Below, in pieces: positions 19,280 through 29,490 of a DNA stretch of 55,000 bases. The position numbers were made by a program, and so were the translations under genes. The DNA is taken from positions 284,847-339,846 of the forward strand of contig RPFO01000380.1 in NCBI GenBank assembly GCA_009746045.1, written 5' to 3'. Under the pieces are notes generated by a model. That model was not told the origin of the DNA. It made no database searches and saw nothing but the letters and a program-made list of their open reading frames with translations. The DNA is from Mesostigma viride. Its lineage: Eukaryota; Streptophyta; Mesostigmatophyceae; Mesostigmatales; Mesostigmataceae. The first letter of the stretch is position 1. Each line of letters starts with the position of its first letter.

Positions 19280-22200
19280 CTAATTCTCAAAGCGCCGATC
19301 GTTTTCACTGGCGTTCCTCGGTTTGCGGAGAATGTTGCTCTCCTTCAGGAAACGTTGGTACTCCTTGCGCATCTTCTCCTCCAGGCTAGCCGCAAGCTCC
19401 ATGTCTTCTTCTGCGATATCCGTCTGTGGGAGAGAACGTAAAACCATGCCATGAAAGCGAAGGTTAGTACTGATTCATGTCACCGCCAACTGCCAAGCAG
19501 TAATTAGTACGATCTTACCGCCAAGGTCGTGTCAGAATAGCTGCCTCATAATCCCTGCAGGATTCTAGGAATGATACGTAACAACCATGAGGGAAATGCA
19601 CCACAAGCAAATAAACGTTTGCCTTGTATGTGCTCCCTTCTCTGCACTGATTCCCGTTGGTGCAAATACTATCCATAATGTACAAGGTAGACAATGAAAA
19701 GAGATAATGAACGGACCTTCACGGAAGGGCAAGATTCCGACAGTAACACAGGGTAACCAGGGTGCTTACGGTGGCAGCCGCGCTTAGGTTGCGGTCGCCA
19801 CCCAAACTTCGGCGCCACAACGCAGGAACACAGCCTTTAAAATCGTAACATAACCCGGGAAAGACTGTACCGTTATGCATTAAGCGGGCATAGGCAACTG
19901 AGCACACAATGTGAATGGGGTTGGCCAGATCAACGTACATCCATGCCAGCCGGCAGCTCGCCTTCCACGGTCGTGCCATCCCGGTCTGACTCCACCACCT
20001 GCTGCCACCACGCCCTCCTTCGCTTGAGATCGTCCTCCTTCAGCAACAGCTCCATGCCAGTCTCCTGCTCCAGCATCACGCGCCGCCGCATCCAGGCCTG
20101 CCCTTTGCGCACGGCCAAGATGGCCACGAGCACACCCAGGGCAATTTTTCCTGGCAGCCCGACCTGCAACGCACAAGGAAGAGGAGACGCAGGGGGAAGG
20201 GATGCGTTAGGAGGAAGAGATGTGGCATCTAGCACCGGCATTTCACCAAACCTTTTACTACCACAGCCATAAGAATCGTCCTTGCCATGATTACCAGCTT
20301 ATGCAAAACATCAAAAACATTCTGCACTCCGGCGAACTGAAATCTCTCTCTGGGCGTGAAGGGTTTACGTTACGTGCACCACGTAATCACGTGGACGTAA
20401 TTACGTGTGTTTTACGTTACGCTACGTGCCAAAAAATGGGCACGTAATGCCTTTACATACGTTGCCCCTTTACCATGCCGTTCTACAACATTTTACGCGT
20501 AAATACATAACCTAAAAGTGGACGTAACTTAAACCCGTGTGGGAATGTCGGCAGATAGTTGCAAGGTGAAGGGGCTCTAGTGAGCTCTTGTAGGCCTAAT
20601 GGCGCCGCGCCGACGCGGCGCAAGGTGGTGCACGGACAGCAGTGTCTAGTTTTGCCATGGAAATGGTGGAAAATCGTGAGCTTTTGTGCAGTTTTACGTT
20701 TTTTATGTTACGTTATGTCTTTACGTTAAACACGTAAACCATTACCACGATTTTACGTTTTACGCCACCCTTTTTGCCATTTTACGTGTTTACGTTACGT
20801 CAACTCCCTGACCCCCTTTACGCCCAACCCTGGTTCTGACCAATATAAGATACAATGGCGGGGTACCAAACCTTTAACAGGCAGGGGAGCTTTAAGCAGC
20901 CATCCTACATTTAAGTACGTGGCTTCGAGCACTGAACGTTGCAGCAGCCTATCTAGGCAAAAAATGTGAGACTCATACCTGGCGAACCAAGGCAATGGGG
21001 CCTTCCCACCCAGCCCAGACATTTGCACTTGTTTCCGCGGTTGCAGTTTTGACGGGATCCTTGGCAGTGTTAGATTGGGCAGTGGCTGGGGCTGTGGAGG
21101 GAGATGTAGCAGTTGCCTTGGAGGGTGTGGCGGTCGCTGGGCTGGGCGTGCTTGTCGCGGTGCCTTGCAACTGGGCCTTGGCGGCTAGCTGCTTCTTCTT
21201 TTCCATCGCCTGCTTAAAAAGCGCAGCGCGGAAGGAATCCCACCGCTGGTGCAGGCAGAGGAAAACCACAGGGGGAGAAGACTCATTAGCTGTCGTGAAG
21301 GCGTCGTGTAAGGGACTAAATGCGTCTCATTACAGCACTGCCACAAGCAGCTTACTCAACCGCCTTACCAAGAAGAAAGAATTCATAAATTGCAAATACA
21401 CATAAAGCCCGAAAACATATAACAACCATCATCCCATCCCTTGAAACACAGATAGAGACAGGAGGAGAGCTTCTATCCCCACAAGATGTGCATGGAAAAT
21501 GAAGGCAGATGTGCATGGATGACAAGATGTGCATGGAATGACAAGGCAAGAAACTTCCACAATAACCAACATTTCGCAGGGCAAGCAACACTTCAAGCCG
21601 GCATGCGCCATTCCATACCTGTTGTGGGGCAGCTCCTGATGTGCCATCGCCCAGCAGGATTTTATCCCCGACCTTGATGGAGTTTGGGTTGGGTATGTTG
21701 TTGATCTTGCACAGCTCATCAACATCCTTGCCTGCACCAGGGAGATTAACAGACAAAACACGAGAGACGGCCATTAAAAGTGCAGAAACGCTTAAAATGA
21801 CATCATGCCAGGATTTCACATCATTGACAACAACCCAGCACGTCATCACAGACATCATGCCTGAGCGATGAAACACTTCAGCTAAGTTCTGCAGGGGGGC
21901 AACCAGCCCGCGACAAGTGGTCTCTATGGCTCAACACTGCCCCACTAGTGGTTTCCCTGAGGTCCTCTAGCTCAACACTGCCCCACTCAGTGCTTTGTGC
22001 TCTTTGTCCCCTGCCTTGTGCTCTTGTCATACCTGCCTTGGTTACTAGAAAACGCCTGCTCTCCTACAAACTGAAGGTAAACCAGTGCCTGGAGCTACGG
22101 CTACCGAAATTGTGATACTACTACTACCAAATTATGCAACTCGGCAACCAAAACTAACAGCTATCACAGCTTTCACATAAACCTGCTGGCAGTAGTGATC

Positions 22201-23077
22201 GCCGTCCAGGATTACAGAACACAGCTGGCTCATAAAAGATCGTCCCCATAGATGCAAGCCCAGCCTGAAATACAGAGCTATTTCAGCAAAAGGAGCTAGA
22301 GTCCAAATTACTTTGAATCTAGGAAAAAAAACATAGTAGTAATATGTTAGCAGTACATGATAAGCAACATAAGCAACACGGGAATCAGGATGAAACAGCA
22401 CAGAAATGAAGATCTGCGGTGGCTCACCGCAAGTCCGTGCAATGACTCCGAGCGTGTCACCCCTGCACGCAAGGATGCGACATTCATGGCAGCAAAGAGC
22501 AGTTTCAACAAGAGCAGTAGCTCAGAATGTATCTGACCCAGCTAAACCAATACATCAAATACCCAACGCAAATGCCTGGAAGGCCAGGCGGAACGCTTCC
22601 GAGCCATGTCACGCAGACACAAGATAAAGCCAAGGTACCCATACAGCCACAAACATGTTCTGTGCAGTCAGCAGTGGGCACTGGTCGCCTTTTATTAGTG
22701 AAACAAAAGGTTCCCAGCATGCCATCTTCCATTGCAACTGCAGTTGCAGCCACATACCGCACGGTCAGCGCATACTCTAAATAGCACCTACTACAACTAA
22801 GACATTCGCACATAGCTTCAAAAATATTGCGATGTAGGAAAAGTGCCTGGAGATCGAACCAAAGCCCAGGCGGTCAATCGAATAACGGAGAACCTGGCAA
22901 CGAAACAAGCGGCAGCCATTGAAGCACGCTGCGTCATACTCACGGTTTGACGATGTAGACTGGAGCTTCAGGTTGCTTCTCGGCGGCATTTGTGGCCGGG
23001 GATGTCTGGTTAGAAACGGGTGTAATCTTGGCTTCGCTCTTCGCATTGCTTCGTTTCTTGCCGGCAATGACAGTCAT
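19280..23077 (-). CDS. LysM-domain protein with one membrane segment, 6 exons, about 305 aa
   Basis: Exons (minus strand): 23,077-22,944, 22,462-22,428, 21,731-21,619, 21,245-20,979, 20,163-19,939 and 19,423-19,280; all junctions are GT-AG and in phase. Exons 1-3 build a LysM domain, from VYIVKPGDTLGVIARTCG to NSIKVGDKILLG (about residues 40-86), which in general binds peptidoglycan or chitin-type glycans. Exon 4 is an Ala/Thr/Pro-rich linker; exon 5 has a short membrane segment (KIALGVLVAILAV) followed by a charged helix; exon 6 is a helical tail ending NDRRFEN. Such single-LysM membrane proteins occur in plants and algae. The localisation is unknown, and an additional 5-prime exon with a targeting sequence cannot be excluded because MTVIAGKKRSN is not an obvious signal. 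Confidence 0.72.
20330..20810. repeat. TTACGT-motif-rich tract in a LysM intron
   Basis: Within the intron 20,164-20,978 the words TTACGT, TTACGTTACG and ACGTAAT recur many times on both strands, for example around 20,365-20,470 and 20,690-20,800. It looks like decayed short palindromic repeats rather than a simple tandem array. Confidence 0.6.
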
Positions 23078-23986
23078 ATGATGCGGCTGGCAACAAACGC
23101 AGATACGACAGAATGGGTTTCAGAATGACCCCACCATCGTTCAGCATATAAAACACCGAAGGTGAGCAGTGATTATTCACGGATTCAGGAACAGCAACAT
23201 GTAAACTCGGTATTTCTATGCGCGCCCTGCCTCCGTCTCATACCTGTGCACGCCTGGCGCGCGATGGCCAGCACAGCAATTTGTCGCCACCACTAAGTTC
23301 CCTTGTTCCCCTTACCCAACTTCTATCGGCTGCTTGTAAGCCGCTTTTATCTTGCGCATGCGCGGGTACTGCATGTTGGTGAACTGTGATTCTGTATGCC
23401 ATTTTTGTTTCGCCAAGCGCTAGACTACCTAACGGCACCACCCTATCCTGAATATGCCTTGCGAATGCTGATCACGGAAACGCAAAAAAGGGTAATTGCT
23501 ATCGCGCATGCAGAGACATACAACGGTCACGTGGCGATGGAGATGAGCTTGGAGAGCTGAGAATTCGCGAGACTACGGCTCCATAATTACGATAGCGAAC
23601 ACAAATTTCGGTGTGCTGGTGATTCGCTGGTGCGTTGGAAATGGACTTCCAACGGCACTGTGGCCTGCAGCAGCAATCAGGTTGTGTTTGGCCAGTAGTG
23701 GCCAGGGACTCGTTCGGTCGGTCGCGGATCGGCTGCAGCCCGGCCCCGCCGGTGCCTTGCGTGCAGTATTATACCGTATAGTCTTCGTATCTCTCCGTAT
23801 AGTATGAGCGCTGATCGTTGAACTTAACACCTTCCGTGCCTTAACTTAACGGGCGTCAATTGCCATCAGCCGCAAGGGGACGAGGGCGACAGGGGGGAAA
23901 GTTGGCTCGTTTTCTGCCTTTCAACGTGTAACCTCGGGCAAACTGTCCTTATCTGGAGCGGTAGCGGAGGTAGGGCAACAGCAACC
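23078..23986. promoter_or_regulatory. Divergent intergenic region between LysM and plastid L6 genes
   Basis: The two genes are transcribed away from each other, so this 0.9 kb should hold both promoters and 5-prime leaders. No specific promoter motif is claimed. An open frame at 23,238-23,441 (minus) ending at a GTATGAG donor might be an upstream LysM exon, but its phase does not join the recognised exon 1. Confidence 0.4.
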
Positions 23987-26088
23987 ATGGCTGCCGCCGT
24001 CCACGCATCGCTCTCAATTCCATGCAGTAAGAGTGAGGTACGGAGACATCATGGTAGTTTCTGCCTTATGGGAATTGCGTTTTAGGCGCTGCCAATCGCT
24101 GCTGCCTCCTGTAGTTGTTGCGGGATTGCATGGATATTGTCACATTCGTGCATTGCGGTAGCGCCGCAATCGGAATCGGGAATGGTAACATGAGATGCTC
24201 GCCTTGCGTAATCTGCTGGTTTCCTTTTCTAAAAGCACTGTATAAGCATTGTCTATGCATGTTCTGTTTTCGTGCGCGTGTCTTCAGGGGTTTGGAGGGG
24301 TCCGGCTTAACGCCCCAGCACAGCCTCGTAGGGTAGCAATTTCCCGGCCAGTCCCCATCGAATGCAAGGAATCCCGCATTGGTAAAAAGGCCGTTGTCGT
24401 GCCTCCAAAGGTGACCATTAACATCGCTGATAACAACGTCCATGTGAAGGGTCCGCTAGGGGAGCTGCACATGACCTACCCAGTCGATAAAATCTCCCTC
24501 ACCCAGGCCGAGGGGAAGATCAAGGTGCTCAAGGTCGACGAAAGCCGGAGCGCTCGCCAACTTCATGGGCTGTTTAGGTGCGTCCAAACATGATCGTGCC
24601 GGGGCTGGTCGGCATAACCGCTCTTTCCCATATTAGAGGATGCTGATGGATATTGAAGGAAACTTGGGCAAATCTTGGGATGTACTGAAGAATTCGTATT
24701 TGCTGCCCCAACCCTGGAATTTCCTTAATTAGATGAACGGAGATTTGAACAAATGATGCAATTCCCTCGGTGCAAGATCAAATTTCGAAAGGCAGGCGTG
24801 AAAACACTGCAGCTCTGGCTAACGTTTTAATTTCACTCAGAGGATGTTTTTTGTGCTGGTCATGTATGCTGGACGGTGCGTTTGACACATGTTACCGACG
24901 GGTGAAATTTTAACATCTTACTGTAAGGTGCTGGTTGTGAAGCATAGGGGGAAATGATGTTTAGTTTCATTTGTTGATTCCTTTTTTTTTTCGTGAGATA
25001 ATCGCACACGAATGTCGGGCGCAGAAATTGTGGTATTCGGTGATGCTTTTTTCTGCAATGAATTATTAGCACTGGATCCCTGTTGCGCTACCTTGGCGTC
25101 ATATGCGTTGTGATCATGTTAGTTTTCTAAGCGTTTGTCGGCGCTACCACCCTGTTATGTCATTGGCAACCATCCTCCCTGGCTGGCTAGAGCTAGGTGC
25201 AAGCCCGTCATGTCCACATGTTCCAGCCGTGGCCATGGGGGGCCCCATTGGTTGTTTCTGTTGATTTTCTGAGCGCAGGTTGGCTGAGCTTTGGGTTGTG
25301 TTGCACACAAAAATAACGCGCGCGCGTGTTTTGGGGGGGGGGGGGGGGGGGGGGGGGCACAAGGCTGGTCCGTGATGGACGCATGGCTGGAGTTAGAGGT
25401 TAATAGATGCTATATTACTAGGAAAGAGACCAACTTGGCGAGCCTTTCAACCAGCTTGCTGCCCTGAGAACAATAATGCAGGTTTGCAGGGGGTGGTGGT
25501 GGTGGTCTCGGACGTCCAACTGTTCGTGGATGTGATGTGTAGGACCACCTGTGCATGTCTTCACCTTGTGGGGTACATTAGGCAAGATGTGCCGTCCAGA
25601 TCACACCAGTGTAGCCTTTTTGCGGCTGCTAAAAATGGCTTTATGATTAATTTATTCAAGACGTGTTGCAAGTCATACAGCAAGCAGTTGGTAGTCGGTG
25701 GAGTCACGTGAATGTGGTTTTTTGGGGGGGTAAAGCTGCTTCAACTCATTTCAAAGGAACTTATCTTGTGTTCTGTAGGTGATGTGTGGCCATGCGTGTG
25801 TGTAGTCGTTTTGTTTTTATACGTTCTTACAGGGTTTCGTTGGACAGGGCATATGGGTTTATCAACTTGGGTATCTATGCCATCATGAGTGCCAGATGTT
25901 AGGTTAGTTTGCATTAGTTGCCTGTGTCTCATTTCTTTGGGGCCTGCTTGATTTATACTGGCGTGCAAGTGAGTGGCAGTTGCCTTCCCTGACTTCAGTA
26001 CGCGGCAGTGTGCGTGCAGCTTGATTACCTGCTGTCTTTGCACTCACCTGCATGCTTGTGTGCCCGCGCATTCCCCTCCCCTGTCAAC

Positions 26089-26168
<80 letters not shown>

Positions 26169-26565
26169 CCCCTCCAACCCCCTCACTCTCCCTCCCGCTC
26201 CCTCACACGCACTGAAAATACACACCAGGACGCTCATCAACAACGCGGCGACGGGTGTGTCGACTGGGTTCACCAAGAGCCTCCTCCTGGAGGGCGTCGG
26301 GTACCGTGCGTCCAGCACGGCCAAGGAGCTGACGCTCAACCTGGGCTACTCGCACCCGGTCGTGATGGCCATCCCCCCCGGCATCAAGGTGGAGTGCGAG
26401 AACAAGGGCACCAAGATCAACGTGACGGGCTTCAGCAAGGAGGCGGTCGGCACGTTCACTGCCATCATCCGCTCCAAGCGCGAGCCCGAGCCGTACCTGG
26501 GCAAGGGTGTGCGGTATGCGGACGAGGTCATTCGCCGCAAGGAGGGCAAGTCCGGCAAGAAGTAA
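23987..26565 (+). CDS. RPL6: Plastid 50S ribosomal protein L6, nuclear-encoded, 3 exons, about 225 aa
   Basis: Exons: 23,987-24,037 (17 codons, donor GTACGG), 24,288-24,577 and 26,229-26,565; phases agree. The N-terminus MAAAVHASLSIPC plus the start of exon 2 (about 45 residues) is Ala/Ser/Arg-rich without acidic residues, as in plastid transit peptides. The mature part starts near SRIGKKAVVVPP and shows the bacterial-type L6 signature: VHVKGPLGEL, then LLLEGVGYRA and, at the C-terminus, EPYLGKGVRYADEVIRRKEG. The mature length (about 180) fits bacterial/plastid L6. It binds 23S rRNA near the peptidyl-transferase stalk base. Intron 2 (1.65 kb) holds a 25-base G run and a CT/GT microsatellite just before the acceptor. 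Confidence 0.93.
25333..25357 (+). repeat. Poly-G run, 25 bases
   Basis: An uninterrupted G run within intron 2 of the plastid L6 gene, preceded by alternating CGCGCG. It is a potential quadruplex former; its length may be imprecise in the assembly. Confidence 0.9.
26092..26162 (+). repeat. (CT)n-(GT)n compound microsatellite
   Basis: About 15 CT repeats followed by about 20 GT repeats, ending about 65 bases before the acceptor of L6 exon 3. The pyrimidine-rich half could serve as part of a polypyrimidine tract. Large open frames reading through it are artefacts. Confidence 0.95.
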
Positions 26566-26815
26566 ATTCCAAGTTTTCTTGGATGGTCGAAAGGACTGGC
26601 GTGCTGGGACGATGGTCCTCATTCGCGGTTGTGTTTCTCAATCTTGTTTGCACGACGGCCTGGGCTGCCTTGCAGACGGAGATGGAGAGGGGCAGGCTGT
26701 TGTGCAGTGTTCCCACTGGCGGCAGCAGTTGCGGTTACTGGCTCCAGTACTGGAGTGCGCTGGTGGTTCTATTTAAATAAGGCTCAGGGCTACCCGGAGC
26801 CAGCATGTCATGGCA

Positions 26816-26820
26816 TGTAA
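26816..26820 (+). terminator. TGTAA, possible polyadenylation signal of the L6 gene
   Basis: TGTAA, used as a poly(A) signal in many green algae, occurs 250 bases after the L6 stop codon. The motif is short and occurs by chance, so this is a positional suggestion only. Confidence 0.35.
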
Positions 26821-27770
26821 CATGGAAGACTCCTGGCGAGAATGGTGGAGCATATCATATTGGACTGTGTTTTGCCACGCCACGCATGTCTGTCAACACC
26901 GTTGCTGAACGTTGTCGCTGAATTACGCTTGGCCTGTACGGCAAGTGGCATGCCCATGGACACTGTGCGGAAGCATGCCGAGCCAAGTAAGCCCCCGTGC
27001 ACGTGAAGAAACTTGAGCATGGCTAGCCACATAATCATTCACGTTGTCAACAACCTAATAGGTTGCGCTGCAGGGAAGCTGTTTTGTAAAGATTTTGGGG
27101 CTGCATGGCTGCCATGCACTACCAGGTTGAACTTTGGTGTAGCTTGTGACAACACGGGAATGTTGAGCACTACAACTCGTTTGAGCTTTGTATCTGGAAT
27201 GTCTATTGCAATGTCAACAAGCTTTTTCCACAAGCTTTTTGACGTTTTTCAAATAAAAAGCGATAAGGTACAACGTTATATCCCTTTATTGACTGTGTGA
27301 TCTCCTGGTCCATGCCTTTGCAGCCTACGTACATACGCTTTTTTGAGCATACATGTCAAATAAGCTGTACACACCGACCACTTCAATGAATTAGACCACT
27401 TGCCAGCCGCTGAGGTGCAGGCTTGGTCCGAGTCGGCCTGTGCTGCATATCTGGTTGCACATGTCTCCGTAAAATGGTCACCCCGCGTCGTTCTTGATCG
27501 ACTTCAGCACACACGTGACATCCAGCTACCACACTAGCTGGTAGCCAGCGACTTGTGCACGTCAACACATGATTAACAATGCACTGAGTCAGACACCTGT
27601 TCCTCGACGCATGGCGGTCCGGCCAACCTCGTGCATGTGAGGACTAGAGAAGTCGCGTCTGAGAAGAAATCTCGCGAAGATCGAGGCCGCGTGGCTGTAC
27701 GTCTGTATTAAAAACTCGTGCTCCTGTTGGGGAGTCACGGAGCATTAACCCCGGATGGACCACAGATTGA
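26821..27770. other. Intergenic, no gene recognised
   Basis: No credible frame or domain. An inverted-complement match to 43,748-43,780 lies at 27,707-27,745 (AAACTCGTGCTCCTGTTGGG), directly before the start of LINE copy 1. Confidence 0.5.
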
Positions 27771-29137
27771 CCGGTTGATGGAGGAGGTGCCTCGCCTTCC
27801 CCCTGACAGTTTGCCGCTGGTCTTCATTTTTGTTGACTATATCAAGGCCTTTGACACGGTCCTCTGGGAGGCTCTTCGGGCCATCCTAGCTCTGGATCGG
27901 GTGCCACCAGCGTTTATTGCTCCCATTCGGCGACTGTATGAGGGCTCACAGGCAGTAGTGCGGACTGCGGAAGGCACCACCCCACCATTCCCCCTTCACC
28001 ACGGGGTGTGGCAAGGTTGTGTCCTGTCCCCATATTGAATTGAATGGAATTGAATTATAACATAACTCCGTTGGGAGTATATGTAGCACATAGCCCTTGA
28101 GAGGGGGCATATGACCTATCATACATCCTAAGCTACTTCCTGCAAGGGTGGGGATGTTTTATAAAGGACCCCTGCTCTAGGTGCACCAGGGCACCTGCAC
28201 CCTCATGGTCTATCACGCTATGCCCGAGTAAGGGGGGAGCATGCCTGTGAGGGGGAAGATCATCATGGCTATACAAAACTAGAGCGTGGCATCTCATGGC
28301 AGAGAGCAACTCTCTGCATGGGCACAGCATAACTAAATAAAGCTAGGCATCATCTGGAGTGTGGCTCATCGTAGGCACACATGTACATGATTAAATAAAG
28401 CGCGTGGCTTAGCTGGGATAGTGCCTCTAGGAGGCGTACATGTACATGGCCACGGTCTATCTATTCTACACTACTACTGCTGTATTCCCCTAAGCTGCCC
28501 GGGCGTCTGGAGTCGCTGGGGTCGCGGGGGTCGCCTGCCAGGGCTTGTGGCCGACGTAGATGGCCGCCCCCTTCCAGTACACCGGCTGGCCCGCCTTGGT
28601 CTGCCGGAGCTGGAGGTAGGTCGGCCATAGCTCCCGTCGCCGTTGTTGCTGCGCCAGGGTCAAGTCGTCATCAAGGGTGAAGAGACCCCATATATTGTTC
28701 ATTATTGTCGTGGATCACGTCATGCGCCGAGCACGTGCGCGCTTTACTGCTGGGTTCGAGCCAGGCTTGGACATCCTTAACGAGAAAGAGCACGGCGGGG
28801 TTAAACCTGGCTACCGCCTGGCCGGCCTGATTTACGCGGATGACACCACCCTCATCGCGCACCCCGAGCACATTCAGACCTGGCTGGACTGTCTGGGCCT
28901 GGAGGCGAGGGCGGTGGGGCCGGTTGGAGATTAGTGTCAAAACTGAGGCAATGGTGATTGGGGCCTCCAGTACACCGCCGCTGCCGCGCCTGCTCGACGG
29001 GACGACGGTCCCGTTCCGAGATCGCTACAAACTGTTAGGGAGCTGGCTCCCTGATCGACACCGCCGACGATGTGGACACCCGCATCGGCCTGGCCTGGGC
29101 TAGGCTCCGTTCGCTCAACACCTACTGGCGCTCCAAG
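27771..29137 (+). pseudogene. LINE copy 1: reverse-transcriptase fragment interrupted by a nested element
   Basis: The RT core is recognisable: IFVDYIKAFDTVLWEAL (motif A region), QGCVLSPY, and after the interruption YRLAGLIYADDTTLIA (catalytic YADD, about 28,815-28,860) and a thumb-like region ending at TYWRSKK. It is the same family as copies 2 and 3. Both ends are truncated: it begins within the RT fingers and stops within the thumb, followed by unrelated DNA. Frames change near 28,920. It is non-functional. Confidence 0.85.
28036..28683 (-). mobile_element. Nested 5-prime-truncated LINE insertion in LINE copy 1
   Basis: It interrupts the RT between CVLSPY and IIVVDHVM. It is flanked by the 8-bp duplication CCCCATAT (28,028-28,035 and 28,684-28,691); copy 2 shows the undisturbed site CCCCATAC CTGTTCATT. 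The insert is minus-oriented: an open frame at about 28,683-28,490 (LWPTYLQLRQTKAGQPVYWK, resembling the end of LINE-type ORFs) leads to a 3-prime region whose end, 28,036-28,110, matches the family tail with ACTCCCAACGGAG and an A/T-rich AATTCAATT tail. This is a textbook target-primed insertion. Confidence 0.8.
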
Positions 29138-29490
29138 AAGGGTATGGCCTTGTTATACGCTGCCCCGCCATCCCAAGGCCTCGTAGGGTCCCCTAGCGAT
29201 TGTAAGATGCTCAAGGGACCGTGTGGATAGCTTGGTAATGCATTGATACTAATTGGTCCTATTGGTCCTAAATTCTCATTTTGACCAAAGTCGCGCTTTG
29301 AGGCCTGCCATGGGCCAAGGTCCATTCAGGCCCTAAATGTAATTATTTGAAACCAGGTTTTTGTAGGAAGTTGAAAAAGTGTGTATAAAGCCCAGTTTGC
29401 CAAACTCGTTTGCACGAACTGAACTGCACTGTTCTGTTCAGTTCGTGGAACTGATCGTGTGCTTGCCAGGCATGATGGACATGCAAGACT

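Noticed and set aside
23238-23441. Upstream exon of the LysM gene
   Set aside because: It ends at a good donor, but the phase does not join the recognised exon 1 and the peptide shows no targeting character.
26052-26780. Long plus-strand frame through the CT/GT microsatellite
   Set aside because: It is an out-of-frame shadow of L6 exon 3 combined with simple repeats.
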